Part shown: positions 53,849 to 63,111 of the stretch, one piece after another
Layout: each line of letters starts with the position of its first letter
Position numbering within the stretch: the stretch's first letter is position 1
NCBI RefSeq assembly: GCF_014199415.1
Contig: NZ_JACIJN010000008.1
Coordinates: 124,001 to 188,000 of the forward strand
Length of the DNA stretch: 64,000 nucleotides
Reading direction: 5' to 3'
Origin: Sphingomonas endophytica
GTDB lineage: Bacteria > Pseudomonadota > Alphaproteobacteria > Sphingomonadales > Sphingomonadaceae
Position numbers and translations under genes: made by a program
Notes under the pieces: generated by a model
What the model was told of the DNA's origin: nothing
Seen by the model: the letters and a program-made list of their open reading frames with translations, nothing else
The model's database searches: none

Positions 53849-54808
53849 ATGATCCACGATACCGGACGCCATTGGCGCGTCGTCGCGGGCGCGCTCGTCG
53901 CGCTGACGCTCACCGCACAGGCCCCGCGGCCCGCGCCGCCGGCGCCGGTCGAAATGTGGGTGCCCAAGAAGACGCCTTATGCCGCTTATGATGCGCCGAA
54001 CCGGCCGTGGTGGAAGCTCGCCGATGTGCTGGCGCTGCACAAGGGCGCGACCGACTGGTCGCAGCCGATCGTCCGCAACCGCGACATCGTCGCCGACTGG
54101 CACCAGCAGGCACCCGGCAAGCGCACCGCCGAGGTCGCCTATGCCGACAATCGCACCGCGATCATCGTGTGGGGCGGTCAACTGCGCGTCACGATTGCGG
54201 GGCACCCGCCGTTCGTGGCGGGCAAGGGGTTCGAGATCGACGTGCCGCTGCGCGTGCCGTTCACGCTCGAGACGATCGGCGACCAGCCCGCCTTGTGGTT
54301 CGAGATCCACGCCGCGACCGACCTGCCGCTCTATCCGCTCGGCAGCACGCCGGAGCGGCCACGCGACGTGACCGGCTTCCGCTACGAACGCCGGCTGGTC
54401 TCCGGCGGGGCGGGGGCACCGGACGCGACCAACCCGCTGTATGTCGATTACTATAAGGACGTGGTGCAGGGCGGCGCGCGCGCCACCGCCTTCGTCGCCG
54501 CGCAGCACCTCTTCGTCAACAACATCCGCGGCCGCGCGACGCCCACTCCGCCCGCGTCGAACCTCGGCCATTTTCACGTCGGCTATGATGAATTCTGGTT
54601 CGTCATGGAGGGCAACGTCGACCTGCAGATCGAGGGCGAGCCGCTGATCAAGGCCGCCGCGCCGGGTGACGTGTTGATCGCCAAACAGGGCCGCTGGCAC
54701 CGCGCGAGCTTCGGCGGTCCCGAAGGACAGATGGGAACCCGGGTGGCGATCAACCCCTATCCGCTCGGGCTGCACGGCTACAGCACGCAATCGGGCGGGC
54801 GGCAGTAG
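53849..54808 (+). CDS. Cupin-domain protein, exported
   Basis: 319 residues from ATG 53849 with GGGGAGAAAG upstream. Signal peptide: VVAGALVALTLTAQAPRP. Two beta-barrel halves: the first (RTAIIVWGGQLRVTIAGHPPF) lacks a clear metal triad. The second has LGHFHVGYDEFWFVMEGNVDL, with two His and one Glu, and a C-terminal KQGRWHRASF His. The reaction is unknown. Paired with an MFS transporter, it may process or bind the substrate in the periplasm before uptake. It is a distant parallel to the cupin protein at 51488. Confidence 0.75.
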   Translation: MIHDTGRHWRVVAGALVALTLTAQAPRPAPPAPVEMWVPKKTPYAAYDAPNRPWWKLADVLALHKGATDWSQPIVRNRDIVADWHQQAPGKRTAEVAYADNRTAIIVWGGQLRVTIAGHPPFVAGKGFEIDVPLRVPFTLETIGDQPALWFEIHAATDLPLYPLGSTPERPRDVTGFRYERRLVSGGAGAPDATNPLYVDYYKDVVQGGARATAFVAAQHLFVNNIRGRATPTPPASNLGHFHVGYDEFWFVMEGNVDLQIEGEPLIKAAAPGDVLIAKQGRWHRASFGGPEGQMGTRVAINPYPLGLHGYSTQSGGRQ

Positions 54809-54856
54809 CCCGGCCGCTCGCGCCGGCCACGGCGCGCCCGGCGCAGCAACCCGCGC

Positions 54857-55600
54857 TTACTGGCGCATGGCCTTGGGTGCGGGCTTCGCCAGCGCGCTGC
54901 GGATCGCAGCTTCGGCGACCGGCGCCATCACCGCATAGCCGGCCTTGTTCGGATGAACCCCGTCGGAGCTCCATGCCGCCTTGAACGCCTGCCCGTCGTG
55001 CAACGCGCTCCAGTAATCGGCGTAGACCGCGCCGGTGCGCGCCGCATAGTCCTTCATCCAGTCGTTGAGCGCGGCGATCTTCGCCGCGGGCGCGATCCCC
55101 GGCCGCCACGGGAAGTGATCGGCGGGCGGGATCGAGGCCAGGATGACGCGAATGCCGTGCGCACGCGCCAGCTCCGCCATCGACATCAGGTTCGCCCTGG
55201 TCTGTTCGGCGGTCATCGGGCCGGTGTTGCCCGCGATGTCGTTGGTGCCGGCCATGATCTGCACGACCCGCGGATGGAGGTCGATCACGTCCTGCCGGAA
55301 GCGCAGCAGCATCTGCGGCGTCGTCTGCCCGCTGATCCCGCGGCCCTGGCGTCCCGGCGTGAAGAAGTTGGGCATCATGTCGAACCAGCCCTGCGTGATC
55401 GAGTCGCCCATGAAGACGACCTCGACCGGCCCGGTCACCTTCGCATTGGCCTCCTGATAGCGCCCGAGCCAGGCGAAGTCGTTATGCAACCGCTCCTCTG
55501 CGTCGGTCTGGCGAGCGGGGGCTTGCTGCGCGGGTGGCGCGGTCTGGGCGAGGGCCGCGGGGGAGAGCGAGATCAGGATCACGGCCAGCAACTGCTTCAT
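54857..55600 (-). CDS. GDSL/SGNH-family esterase, secreted
   Basis: 247 residues from ATG 55600, where the signal peptide starts (MKQLLAVILISLSPAALAQ). SGNH blocks: nucleophile Ser in VFMGDSITQGW, Gly in GRGISGQTTPQ, Asn in IMAGTNDIAG, Asp-His in SSDGVHPNKAGY. Relatives deacetylate sugars or polysaccharides (several plant-polymer acetylesterases share this plan) or hydrolyse phospholipids. It lies next to the catabolic region but has no visible operator of the shared type. Confidence 0.83.
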   Translation of the reverse strand: MKQLLAVILISLSPAALAQTAPPAQQAPARQTDAEERLHNDFAWLGRYQEANAKVTGPVEVVFMGDSITQGWFDMMPNFFTPGRQGRGISGQTTPQMLLRFRQDVIDLHPRVVQIMAGTNDIAGNTGPMTAEQTRANLMSMAELARAHGIRVILASIPPADHFPWRPGIAPAAKIAALNDWMKDYAARTGAVYADYWSALHDGQAFKAAWSSDGVHPNKAGYAVMAPVAEAAIRSALAKPAPKAMRQ

Positions 55601-55813
55601 GACGGGGGCTCCGCTTGTCGAACGTGGGAGGGACTGCCGGCCATAACGCAACGGGACGCAGCGAAGGTCGGCAACCTCAATGATTTGATGGCCGAAAGCT
55701 AGCCGCAGCATCGGTCGCAATCCATCCGTCAATTGGTTGATCGGGCGGAAGCGCGAAGGATCGGTCACGCGCCGGACCAACTTTCGCACGCTCGTCGGAT
55801 ACGGATCGTGACC

Positions 55814-56707
55814 TCAGGGCGCTGCGTGCCGGACGATCGCCTCGCATAGCTCATGCGTGGCGAGGATCGCGGCGACATCGACGGCGCGGCGTTCGCGCGC
55901 GGCACGCAGGAAGTCGTCGCACATCGCCTCGAAACCACGTTGCTGCCCCACCGACACCCAGTCGCCGCGTCGAGACAGGCTTTTGGCCCCGCGCGTCTCG
56001 ATGCGATCGGCCAGGTTCAGGACGCTGTGGCGTGCGCCTTCGCCGATCACGTCGAGACGCTCCTCGTCCAATCCGCTGTCACGATTCATGGTGCCAACCG
56101 CCGTGAAGCCGTCGCCCGCCAGCAGGAGCGTGACCGCGTGGAGCATCCCGTCCACGACATGCGTCTCGATCGTGCGGCGCCGCACCGGCGCGGGGGCGAG
56201 GAACAGCAACGTATCGACGACGTGGATGAAATCGTCGAAGACGACCCGCCGCGGCAGGTCGGGCTGGCGGTGCCGGTGCTTTTCCATCGTGATGAGGCTG
56301 GCGTCGGGGCGGCGCAGCGCGACATAGTCGGGCGCGAACCGCCGGTTGAAGCCGAGCTGGAGCGGCGTGGCGCGCTGCGCGGCCAGCGCGGTCAACGCTT
56401 CGACCTCGGCGAGATTGTCGGCGAGCGGCTTGTCGACGAACGTAGGAATGTCGCGTTCGAGAAGCTGCCTGACCAGCCCGGCATGGGCCGGGGTGGCCGC
56501 ATGGACGAAGGCCGCGTCGAAGGTCGTGGCGGCAAGCGCCTCCGCGGCATTGGCGTGGCGATGCGCGATCCGGAACGTCCGCCCGACCTCTTCGAGCACG
56601 GTCCGGTTCCGCGTCGCCAGATGCACGTCGAGATCGGGTCGCCGCGACAGGACCGGAAGATAGGCCTTGCGGGCGATGTCGCCCAGCCCGATCAGAAGCA
56701 CGCGCAT
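55814..56707 (-). CDS. Gfo/Idh/MocA-family oxidoreductase
   Basis: 297 residues. ATG 56707 is chosen because GGGGGAG lies 6 bases upstream; ATG 56713 is too close to it. N-terminal Rossmann domain: VLLIGLGDIARKAYLPVLS, LATRNR, AFVHAATPAHAGL, FVDKPLADNLAE with the family Lys. The C-terminal half holds LGFNRRFAPDY and DDFIHVVDTLLFL. It probably oxidises or epimerises a sugar or sugar derivative with NAD(P) in the cytoplasm. It appears to be a single-gene unit. Confidence 0.8.
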   Translation of the reverse strand: MRVLLIGLGDIARKAYLPVLSRRPDLDVHLATRNRTVLEEVGRTFRIAHRHANAAEALAATTFDAAFVHAATPAHAGLVRQLLERDIPTFVDKPLADNLAEVEALTALAAQRATPLQLGFNRRFAPDYVALRRPDASLITMEKHRHRQPDLPRRVVFDDFIHVVDTLLFLAPAPVRRRTIETHVVDGMLHAVTLLLAGDGFTAVGTMNRDSGLDEERLDVIGEGARHSVLNLADRIETRGAKSLSRRGDWVSVGQQRGFEAMCDDFLRAARERRAVDVAAILATHELCEAIVRHAAP

Positions 56708-57082
56708 GTTCATCTCCCCCGGCGAGCGACGGCAATAGCGCGCGCCTCGCCGGCCCGCCACCCGGATGGACGCCGCGTCGGAGGTCCGTCAGGCACTGGC
56801 CGATCACTGCCGTGGCGCGGGTTGATCCCGCCATCCGCACCATTCGAGCGCCTTGGGATTCTGCTTGTTGGCAAGAAGCCCTTCCGTGTTCGTTATCGAG
56901 ATCGTTGCGGCCATCCGGAAGAAAGGCGCGCAACGGCGCGATCGCGGATGTGCGGGGACGGTGCCGAACGCCTCCGGGTGCCGTCGGGCCACCCCGTTCC
57001 CATCTTGGATTGTGGCGTGCGGCCTCCCACCTCGCACATGGGCGCGCATCGTCGCTCGTCCGCGACAATTCATGAGGCTGCG
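56708..57082. other. Intergenic stretch, possibly with a tiny minus-strand ORF
   Basis: No gene is well supported. A 36-codon frame on the minus strand, ATG at 56914 to stop 56804 (MAATISITNTEGLLANKQNP...), has a less shadow-like amino-acid mix than other frames here, but lacks a clear ribosome binding site. It is noted as a candidate microprotein only. Confidence 0.25.
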
Positions 57083-57412
57083 ATGATCCTGGCTTTGCTG
57101 ATCTCGGCCGCTGCGCCGCTTCAATGCACCCCGGCCGACTTCCTTTGCGATCTGGGCCGGTCGCCCACATACAGCGAGCAGGAGCAAGGGCGACTTGCTG
57201 CCGAGCGCCAGCGGGCCGAGCGCGAGGTGATCGAGCGCCAGGCCGCCGCAACCCGCGCCTCGTCGAGCAGCCAGGCGGCGGCGGCACGCGCGTTGCCGAA
57301 CACGGTCGATACGCTGACCGCGGCCGGCCGGTGCGATGCCGCTGCCGACGCCGCGCTCGTCGGGGGCGATGTCGGCATGGCGCAGCAGGTCAGGACATAC
57401 TGCAAACGCTGA
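57083..57412 (+). CDS. Small secreted helical protein of unknown function
   Basis: 109 residues from ATG 57083. A short signal-like start (MILALLISAAAPLQ) is followed by two cysteines (QCTPADFLCDLG), a charged helix rich in Glu, Arg and Gln (YSEQEQGRLAAERQRAEREV) and a C-terminal pair of cysteines (GRCDAAA, RTYCKR). Codon use fits a real gene and GAGG lies nearby upstream. It may be a periplasmic coiled-coil protein with disulfides. I do not recognise a family. Confidence 0.6.
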   Translation: MILALLISAAAPLQCTPADFLCDLGRSPTYSEQEQGRLAAERQRAEREVIERQAAATRASSSSQAAAARALPNTVDTLTAAGRCDAAADAALVGGDVGMAQQVRTYCKR

Positions 57413-57639
57413 CGCAGACCGCGCTTCTCGAAGCGGGGCGATGATCGAGCCAGCCGCTCTGCGCGATGCTTCGCAATCTGTCAGCCGGGTTAGGAAATCG
57501 CCGACGGCGGCCCACGCCGCCGCAGGGGGCCGGACGCCGCGATGCCCGCGAAAACGAGCATATCGGGGATGGCACCGGGCACGAGGACGCTGCCGATCTC
57601 CGGGCGGCAGCTTTCGATGCGCTGCCACCGGTCAGACGG

Positions 57640-58269
57640 CTACCCCGCAACGAAGCTCGTCGTGGTGATATGATGCAGCGTATGGATCGTCGCGCCGCGG
57701 TGCTGCCGCTCGCCCTCGTCGCGTGTCGCGGCGGTGAGCAGGTAGCGGCCCTTCACCGCGGCGGGCACCGCCACCTCACCGCGTCCATCGGTCCGCAGCT
57801 TGCGCGTCTCGCGCGTCGGCGTCACCAACGTCACCTCCGTATCCGCGAGCGGGCGACCCGCGCGGATCACCGCGAACCGCGCGGCCGATGGCGTGACGGG
57901 CACGATCTCGAACGGCAATACCGCTTTGGCTTCGCTACGTCCGGCGCGCGCATAATAGACGATCGCCTCGCGCTTCGTGGCGGGACCCCAGGGGGCGAAC
58001 ACATCGTCGTCCCATGCGCGGACATCGCCGACGGCTGCCGCCACCTCGATATGGTCGGCGCGACGCACCGTTCCGGCCCGGGCGGGCGACACCAGACGGG
58101 GCGCGCGCAGCTTGGCGAATTCAGGGTCGCCGCCGTCTGGGACCGGCTCCGCCGGCTCGCCCAGATAGATGCGCGCCGGCGCGGCGCCGTCACGTTCGAT
58201 CCACACCTCGTGCGCGGCGGCCAGCGTCGAGGTGCCGAGCAGGGCGGCGGAGAGAAACAGCTTGAACAA
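57640..58269 (-). CDS. DUF4198-like periplasmic protein
   Basis: 209 residues from TTG 58269. This start is favoured because AGGAGA lies 5 bases upstream and a signal peptide follows at once (FKLFLSAALLGTSTLAAA). ATG 58290 would add 7 residues and has no ribosome site. The mature protein begins HEVWIERDG, typical of DUF4198 proteins (HxxW at the mature N-terminus, often linked to metal or nickel uptake), then an Ig-like domain (VIRAGRPLADTEVTLVTP, TDGRGEVAVPA). Several His near the end (TIHTLHHITTT) may bind metal. Function unproven. Confidence 0.75.
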   Translation of the reverse strand: MFKLFLSAALLGTSTLAAAHEVWIERDGAAPARIYLGEPAEPVPDGGDPEFAKLRAPRLVSPARAGTVRRADHIEVAAAVGDVRAWDDDVFAPWGPATKREAIVYYARAGRSEAKAVLPFEIVPVTPSAARFAVIRAGRPLADTEVTLVTPTRETRKLRTDGRGEVAVPAAVKGRYLLTAATRDEGERQHRGATIHTLHHITTTSFVAG

Positions 58270-58543
58270 ATGCAGTCTCCTGAAAGGCATGGCCGAATGT
58301 CGCACGCGGCGTCGCGATGACGCAATATGATTGGCGCGGCCAACCCGCCGCCCTCGTCGTGAGCCGCGCCCTTGTCAGCGCCCGCGATCGCCCCCCGGAT
58401 GATCGACCGGGCTTACGCTCGCAGGCCCGTCGCACAGCCACCCGGCGGCGGTGGTCGGCAGCTCGTTGATGCTGCGAATCCGCCGCCGCATCAATCCATT
58501 CGCATCTCGCCACGGCAACGTCTGCCGACCGGCGTGAACGGGA

Positions 58544-59137
58544 TCATTGTTGGGGCGGCGCGTCTTTCGTGGCCGCGGGATCGCTGGCCTGTGCGCGGTT
58601 CATGTTCTCGACCTCCGCCTTCGTCTTGAAGTCGAGCAGTTCGACCTGGAACACGAGATCGGCGTTCGCCGGGATCGGCCCCGATGCGCGGGCGCCATAG
58701 CCCAACGCCGCCGGAATGCAGAAGCGTGCGACGCCGGTGCGCGCCATCGTCTGCAATCCCTGCGAGAAGCCCGGGATCACCGCGTCGACGGGCAGCGGCG
58801 ACTGCATTCCCTGATCGAACACCGTGCCGGTTGCCGCGAGATAGCCGATATAGTTCACCAGCACGACATCGCCCGTACCCGGCCGGGCGCCCGTGCCGTC
58901 GCGCAGCGTCGTCGCGCCCAGCCCGGCCGCGGACGTCGTCGCACACACGCGCTGCCCGGCCGGCACCACCGGATTTAGCGGCAGCGGGATGATCCGGTTG
59001 TCTGCCTTGATCGTCGCCGGCGTGGCGACGGACGGCTTTTGCGAGGCAGCCGCCGCGATCGCCGGCAGCGGCGCAGCGAGCGAAGCCAGCAGCGCGGTCC
59101 GGATGAGGCGGGACGAAGCTTGCGAAAGGATCGACAT
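58544..59137 (-). CDS. FKBP-type peptidyl-prolyl cis-trans isomerase, exported
   Basis: 197 residues from ATG 59137. Signal peptide: LIRTALLASLAAPLPAIAAAA. The FKBP domain covers about residues 85-180: GTGDVVLVNYIGYLAATGTVFDQG, VDAVIPGFSQGLQTM, RFCIPAALGYGARASGPIPANADLVFQVELLDF (read in pieces). It speeds proline isomerisation during folding of periplasmic or outer-membrane proteins. It is a single gene, divergent from the TBDR at 59378. Confidence 0.9.
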   Translation of the reverse strand: MSILSQASSRLIRTALLASLAAPLPAIAAAASQKPSVATPATIKADNRIIPLPLNPVVPAGQRVCATTSAAGLGATTLRDGTGARPGTGDVVLVNYIGYLAATGTVFDQGMQSPLPVDAVIPGFSQGLQTMARTGVARFCIPAALGYGARASGPIPANADLVFQVELLDFKTKAEVENMNRAQASDPAATKDAPPQQ

Positions 59138-59301
59138 GGCCGCCGCTATAGGCAAGCGCGGTCGGTCGGCCAAGCCGTCCCAAATGATCCGCCGACGCCG
59201 GTGTCGCCTCGCCAGCGAGGGCGCCCGGCAACCGGCGCCGGTCCGGCTTCGTCGACTTCCGTCCGCCACGCCACCTTCGCAACAAAGGTTCACAAAGTTT
59301 C

Positions 59302-59317
59302 CCATTGCTATCAATGG
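59302..59317. promoter_or_regulatory. Inverted repeat CCATTG-N4-CAATGG upstream of TBDR
   Basis: A perfect 6-base inverted repeat with a 4-base spacer, 60 bases before the TBDR start, in an AT-rich stretch that probably holds its promoter. It matches neither the LacI-type nor the GntR-type motif of the other operons. Confidence 0.35.
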
Positions 59318-59377
59318 TAAGGCAACCTATCCAAAAGTCGAACATAAAGATGGACTCACCATCTGACGGAGGGGACG

Positions 59378-62179
59378 ATGAAGCGCTTGTCTCACATGAA
59401 CCTGCTGACGGTTTCCGTCGGCGTCCTTGCCCTGTGTCATCCGCTGGGCGCGGCGGCGCAGACGCCGCAGTCGATCGACGCGCCAACTGCGGCGACCGAC
59501 CCGTCGATCGACCTGCCCGCGGACCCGACCGCCGCTGCCGCGCAGGACGCGGGTGCGGGCGAGGTGGTGGTGACGGGGAGCCGCATCGCGCGCTCCACCT
59601 TCCAGCAGCCGACCCCGATCACGACGATCACCGAGCAGCAACTGGAGCAGAAAGCCGCCACCAACGTCGTCGACCTGTTGCGCGACGTGCCCGCGCTACG
59701 CCCCAACCGCAACAACGGCAGCGGTCGCAATCTCGGTCTCGCGACGTTCAACATGCGCGCGCTCGGCTCGACGCGCACGCTGCTGCTGGTCGACGGACAG
59801 CGCGTGATGGACAGCAGCCCGATCGCCAACGGATTCGACATCAACATCCTGCCCGCGCCGTTGATCGCGCGGCTGGATATCGTCACCGCGGGCGCGTCGT
59901 CGGTCTATGGCTCCGACGCGATCACCGGCGTGGTCAATCTGATCCTCGCCGACAATGTCGAGGGCGGAAAGCTCGACGCGCAATATAACGTCTCGACCCA
60001 CGGCGATCTCGGGCAGATTTCGGCGAGCGCGCTGTACGGTGGCAAGTTCGGCGGCAACCGCGGGCGCTATTTGCTCGCCGGCTCCTACTTCAACCAGCCC
60101 GACATCATCTACCAGGGCGCGCGCGACTGGGGGCGCAACGGCGTCACCTTCATCCCCAATGCCGCCTATACGCCGACCAACGGGCAGTTCCGGCAGTTGA
60201 TCGTGCCCAACGCGCGCTATTCGCAGATGACCGCCGGCGGCGTCATCACCTCGACCGGGCCGTTGCGCAACATCCAGTTCGGCGCGAACGGCGCGCAGTC
60301 GATCTTCCAGCAGGGCACCAACGTCGGCACCGTCTGGATGGAAGGCGGCGAGGGGTTGATGCCGCAGCCGACCTTCGCGCCCTTGCAGGTCGCCTCGCGC
60401 CAGATCAGCGGCTTCGGCCGGCTCAGCTACGATTTCACCGACGACGTGACCGGCCGCCTCGACGTGCTCGCCGCCAATACGCTGGCGCGCAGCACCGGCA
60501 ATTACAACACCAACAACGGCGACATCACGATCCGTCGCGACAATGCCTTCCTGCCCACGAACATCCGCGATGCGATGATCGCCAACAATCTGACGACGAT
60601 CCGCGTCGGCCGCTACAATCCGGAACAGGGCCGCAACGAGAACTCGACCGAGAACAGCTATTACCGGGTCAGCGGTGCGCTGACCGGCTCGCTGTCGGAG
60701 ACGTGGAAGTGGGCGCTGGGCGGCAGCTACACCTATGCCCGCTCGCTGATCGAGGGACGCAACAACCGCAATCAGGGCAATTGGGCGCTGGCGCTCGATG
60801 CGGTGGTCGGCCCGAACGGTCAGCCGGTCTGCCGTTCGACGCTGACCAACCCGGGCAACGGCTGCGTCCCCGCCAATATTTTCGGGATCGGGGCCGTTAC
60901 GCCCGAAGTGAACGCGTATGTGCTCGGCACCTCGCGACAGGATTCGCGATCGCAGAGCGGCATCGCCAATTTGAACGTGTCGGGGACGGTGTTCGATACT
61001 TGGGCCGGCCCGGTGAAGGTGGCGGTGGGCGGCGAATATCGCCGGGACTCGGTCGACAACCGCTCCGATCCGGTCTCGGACGTCAACGGCTGGCGGCAGG
61101 GGACGTTCGGTTCCTATTACGGCAAGCTGGAGGTCAAGGAAGCCTATGGCGAAGTGTCGATCCCGCTGGCGCGCGAGACCGGGTTCGCGCGCAGCCTCGA
61201 CCTCGATCTCGCCGGGCGCGTCGTCGATTACAGCACCGTCGGGTCGACCGCGGTGTGGAAGGCCGGGCTGAACTACGCGATCAACGACGACATCCGCCTG
61301 CGCACCACCTATTCGCGCGACTTCCGTGCGCCGCGCATCAACGATCTGTTCGCGCAGGCCAATATCCGCATCGGCACCGTCACCGATTTTCTGACCAACC
61401 GCACCGCCAACGTGAACTTCCTGATCGGCGGCAACCCGAATCTCGGGCCGGAGACCGCCTATACCTTTACCGGCGGGATCGTGTTGCAGCCGTCCTTCAT
61501 CCCGCGGCTGCAGCTCTCGGCGGACTTCTACGACATCGACCTGCGCGACGCGATCATTACGCCGGGGCAGCAGGAGGTGGTCGACCGCTGCGGCCGCGGC
61601 GACCAGATCTTCTGCGCGGGCGTGCTGCGCGACGAAACCGGCGCGATCACGCAGGTCAACGCCAACTCGTTCAACGCGCAGACGCTCAAGACCCGCGGCG
61701 TGGATTTCGAGGCGAGCTATGCCTTCCCGCTGTTCGCGGGCACCTTCACCACGCGCGCGCTGGCGACCTATGTCGACCGGCTGGTCTCCTCCACCGCCAA
61801 CGGACAGGTCGACACCGCCGGGCAGTTGCAGGGCGGGTTCGCGACACCCAAGTGGCGCGGCTCCACGACGTTCCTGTATGATCAGGGGCCGCTCAACCTG
61901 CGGTTGCTGTTCAACTATATCGGCCCGGGCACCTTCGACAATGCGTTCGGTCCGCTCGACCTGAACCGCAACCATTATCCGGCGTATCTCTATACCGACA
62001 TGTCGGTCACCTATGACGTCACCGATCGCTTCCAGATCTACGCGAAGGTCGAGAACCTGACCGACACCGATCCGCCGCTGCTCGCGGAATCGAGCATTAC
62101 CGTCGCGCTCGCCACCCTGTCGCAATATCACGATCTGCGCGGTCGCGTGGTCGGCATCGGCGGGCGGATCCGCTTCTAG
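59378..62179 (+). CDS. TonB-dependent receptor (oligosaccharide-type)
   Basis: 933 residues from ATG 59378 with GGAGGGG upstream. Signal peptide (LLTVSVGVLALCHPLGAAAQ), Ala/Asp/Pro linker, TonB box GEVVVTGSRIARSTFQQPTP, plug with MRALGSTRTLLLVDGQRVM and TAGASSVYGSDAITGVVNLI. The barrel has TYSRDFRAPRINDLF and ends VVGIGGRIRF. It is similar in plan to the receptor at 33635 but differs in barrel loops. The next two genes (a reductase and a putative glycosidase) follow on the same strand, so it may import their substrate, possibly a uronate-containing glycan. Confidence 0.9.
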   Translation: MKRLSHMNLLTVSVGVLALCHPLGAAAQTPQSIDAPTAATDPSIDLPADPTAAAAQDAGAGEVVVTGSRIARSTFQQPTPITTITEQQLEQKAATNVVDLLRDVPALRPNRNNGSGRNLGLATFNMRALGSTRTLLLVDGQRVMDSSPIANGFDINILPAPLIARLDIVTAGASSVYGSDAITGVVNLILADNVEGGKLDAQYNVSTHGDLGQISASALYGGKFGGNRGRYLLAGSYFNQPDIIYQGARDWGRNGVTFIPNAAYTPTNGQFRQLIVPNARYSQMTAGGVITSTGPLRNIQFGANGAQSIFQQGTNVGTVWMEGGEGLMPQPTFAPLQVASRQISGFGRLSYDFTDDVTGRLDVLAANTLARSTGNYNTNNGDITIRRDNAFLPTNIRDAMIANNLTTIRVGRYNPEQGRNENSTENSYYRVSGALTGSLSETWKWALGGSYTYARSLIEGRNNRNQGNWALALDAVVGPNGQPVCRSTLTNPGNGCVPANIFGIGAVTPEVNAYVLGTSRQDSRSQSGIANLNVSGTVFDTWAGPVKVAVGGEYRRDSVDNRSDPVSDVNGWRQGTFGSYYGKLEVKEAYGEVSIPLARETGFARSLDLDLAGRVVDYSTVGSTAVWKAGLNYAINDDIRLRTTYSRDFRAPRINDLFAQANIRIGTVTDFLTNRTANVNFLIGGNPNLGPETAYTFTGGIVLQPSFIPRLQLSADFYDIDLRDAIITPGQQEVVDRCGRGDQIFCAGVLRDETGAITQVNANSFNAQTLKTRGVDFEASYAFPLFAGTFTTRALATYVDRLVSSTANGQVDTAGQLQGGFATPKWRGSTTFLYDQGPLNLRLLFNYIGPGTFDNAFGPLDLNRNHYPAYLYTDMSVTYDVTDRFQIYAKVENLTDTDPPLLAESSITVALATLSQYHDLRGRVVGIGGRIRF

Positions 62180-62217
62180 GCGGCAAGCATGACCCTTTTA
62201 CTTCCGAGGTACAGCGC

Positions 62218-63111
62218 ATGAAGATCGGCTTTGTCGGCACCGGGATCATGGGGCGGCCGATGGCCGGGCACCTGCAGGCGGCGGGGCATGAGCTGTTGCT
62301 GGTGCAACATCGCTCGCCGGTTGCGGAGGAGTTGCTGGCGGGCGGGGCGACCGTCTGCGCTTCGGCGGACGATCTCGCCGCCCAGGCGGAAATCGTGATC
62401 CTGATGCTTCCCGACACGCCCGACGTCGAGCGCGCGCTGTTCGGCGCGCAGGGCGTCGTCGCCGGGCTGCGTCCCGGCACCTGCGTCGTCGACATGAGCT
62501 CGATCGACCCGATCGCGACCCGTGACTTCGCCGCGCGGATCGCGGCGGCCGGCGGCGACTATGTCGATGCGCCGGTGTCGGGCGGCGAGGTCGGGGCGAA
62601 GGCGGCGTCGCTGACGATCATGTGCGGCGGCAGCGAAGCGGCATTCGCACGCGTCGCGCCGCTCTTCGCGGTGATGGGCAAGAACGTCACCCACGTCGGA
62701 GACGTCGGTGCCGGGCAGGTCGCGAAGGTCGCCAACCAGATTATCGTCGCGCTCAATATCGAGGCGGTCGCCGAGGCGCTGCTGTTCGCGTCCAAGGCCG
62801 GGGTCGATCCCGACAAGGTCCGCGCCGCGCTGATGGGCGGGTTCGCCGCGTCGCGCGTGCTGGAGGTGCATGGGCAGCGGATGATCGACCGCACCTTCGC
62901 GCCCGGCTTCCGCATCGCCCTGCACCAGAAGGACCTCAACCTCGCGCTGTCGAGCGCGCGCGCGCTGGGGCTTGCGCTGCCGAACACCGCCTCGGCGCAG
63001 CAATTGTTCAGCGCCTGTGTCGCGCGCGGCGGCGCGGACTGGGATCATTCGGCAATGGTGCAGGCGCTGGAGGCGCTGGCGGATCATGCGATCGCGAAGG
63101 TCGGGGCGTGA
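62218..63111 (+). CDS. 2-hydroxy-3-oxopropionate (tartronate semialdehyde) reductase-like enzyme
   Basis: 297 residues from ATG 62218. Beta-hydroxyacid dehydrogenase family: N-terminal cofactor loop GFVGTGIMGRPMAGHL, VDMSSIDP, substrate loop DAPVSGGEVGAKAASLTIM, catalytic Lys in GQVAKVANQIIV, and FRIALHQKDLNLAL near the end. It resembles GarR/GlxR, which reduce tartronate semialdehyde to glycerate in galactarate/glucarate breakdown, though 3-hydroxyisobutyrate dehydrogenases share these motifs. No partner aldolase is in view. Its stop overlaps the next start (GTGA). Confidence 0.83.
   Translation: MKIGFVGTGIMGRPMAGHLQAAGHELLLVQHRSPVAEELLAGGATVCASADDLAAQAEIVILMLPDTPDVERALFGAQGVVAGLRPGTCVVDMSSIDPIATRDFAARIAAAGGDYVDAPVSGGEVGAKAASLTIMCGGSEAAFARVAPLFAVMGKNVTHVGDVGAGQVAKVANQIIVALNIEAVAEALLFASKAGVDPDKVRAALMGGFAASRVLEVHGQRMIDRTFAPGFRIALHQKDLNLALSSARALGLALPNTASAQQLFSACVARGGADWDHSAMVQALEALADHAIAKVGA

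Noticed and set aside
36806..54808. Known polyethylene glycol or polyvinyl alcohol degradation cluster
   Set aside because: PQQ dehydrogenases, cytochromes, ALDH and transporters recall those loci, but there is no FAD PEG dehydrogenase, acyl-CoA ligase or oxidised-PVA hydrolase, and the PQQ enzymes show glucose/quinate-type motifs.
57490..57610. Short minus-strand frame with a hydrophobic stretch (LVPGAIPDMLVFAGIAAS)
   Set aside because: No start codon with a ribosome site and no supporting context; probably chance or an old remnant.
59696..62131. 811-codon open frame on the minus strand
   Set aside because: Antisense to a well-supported TBDR; composition typical of a shadow frame.
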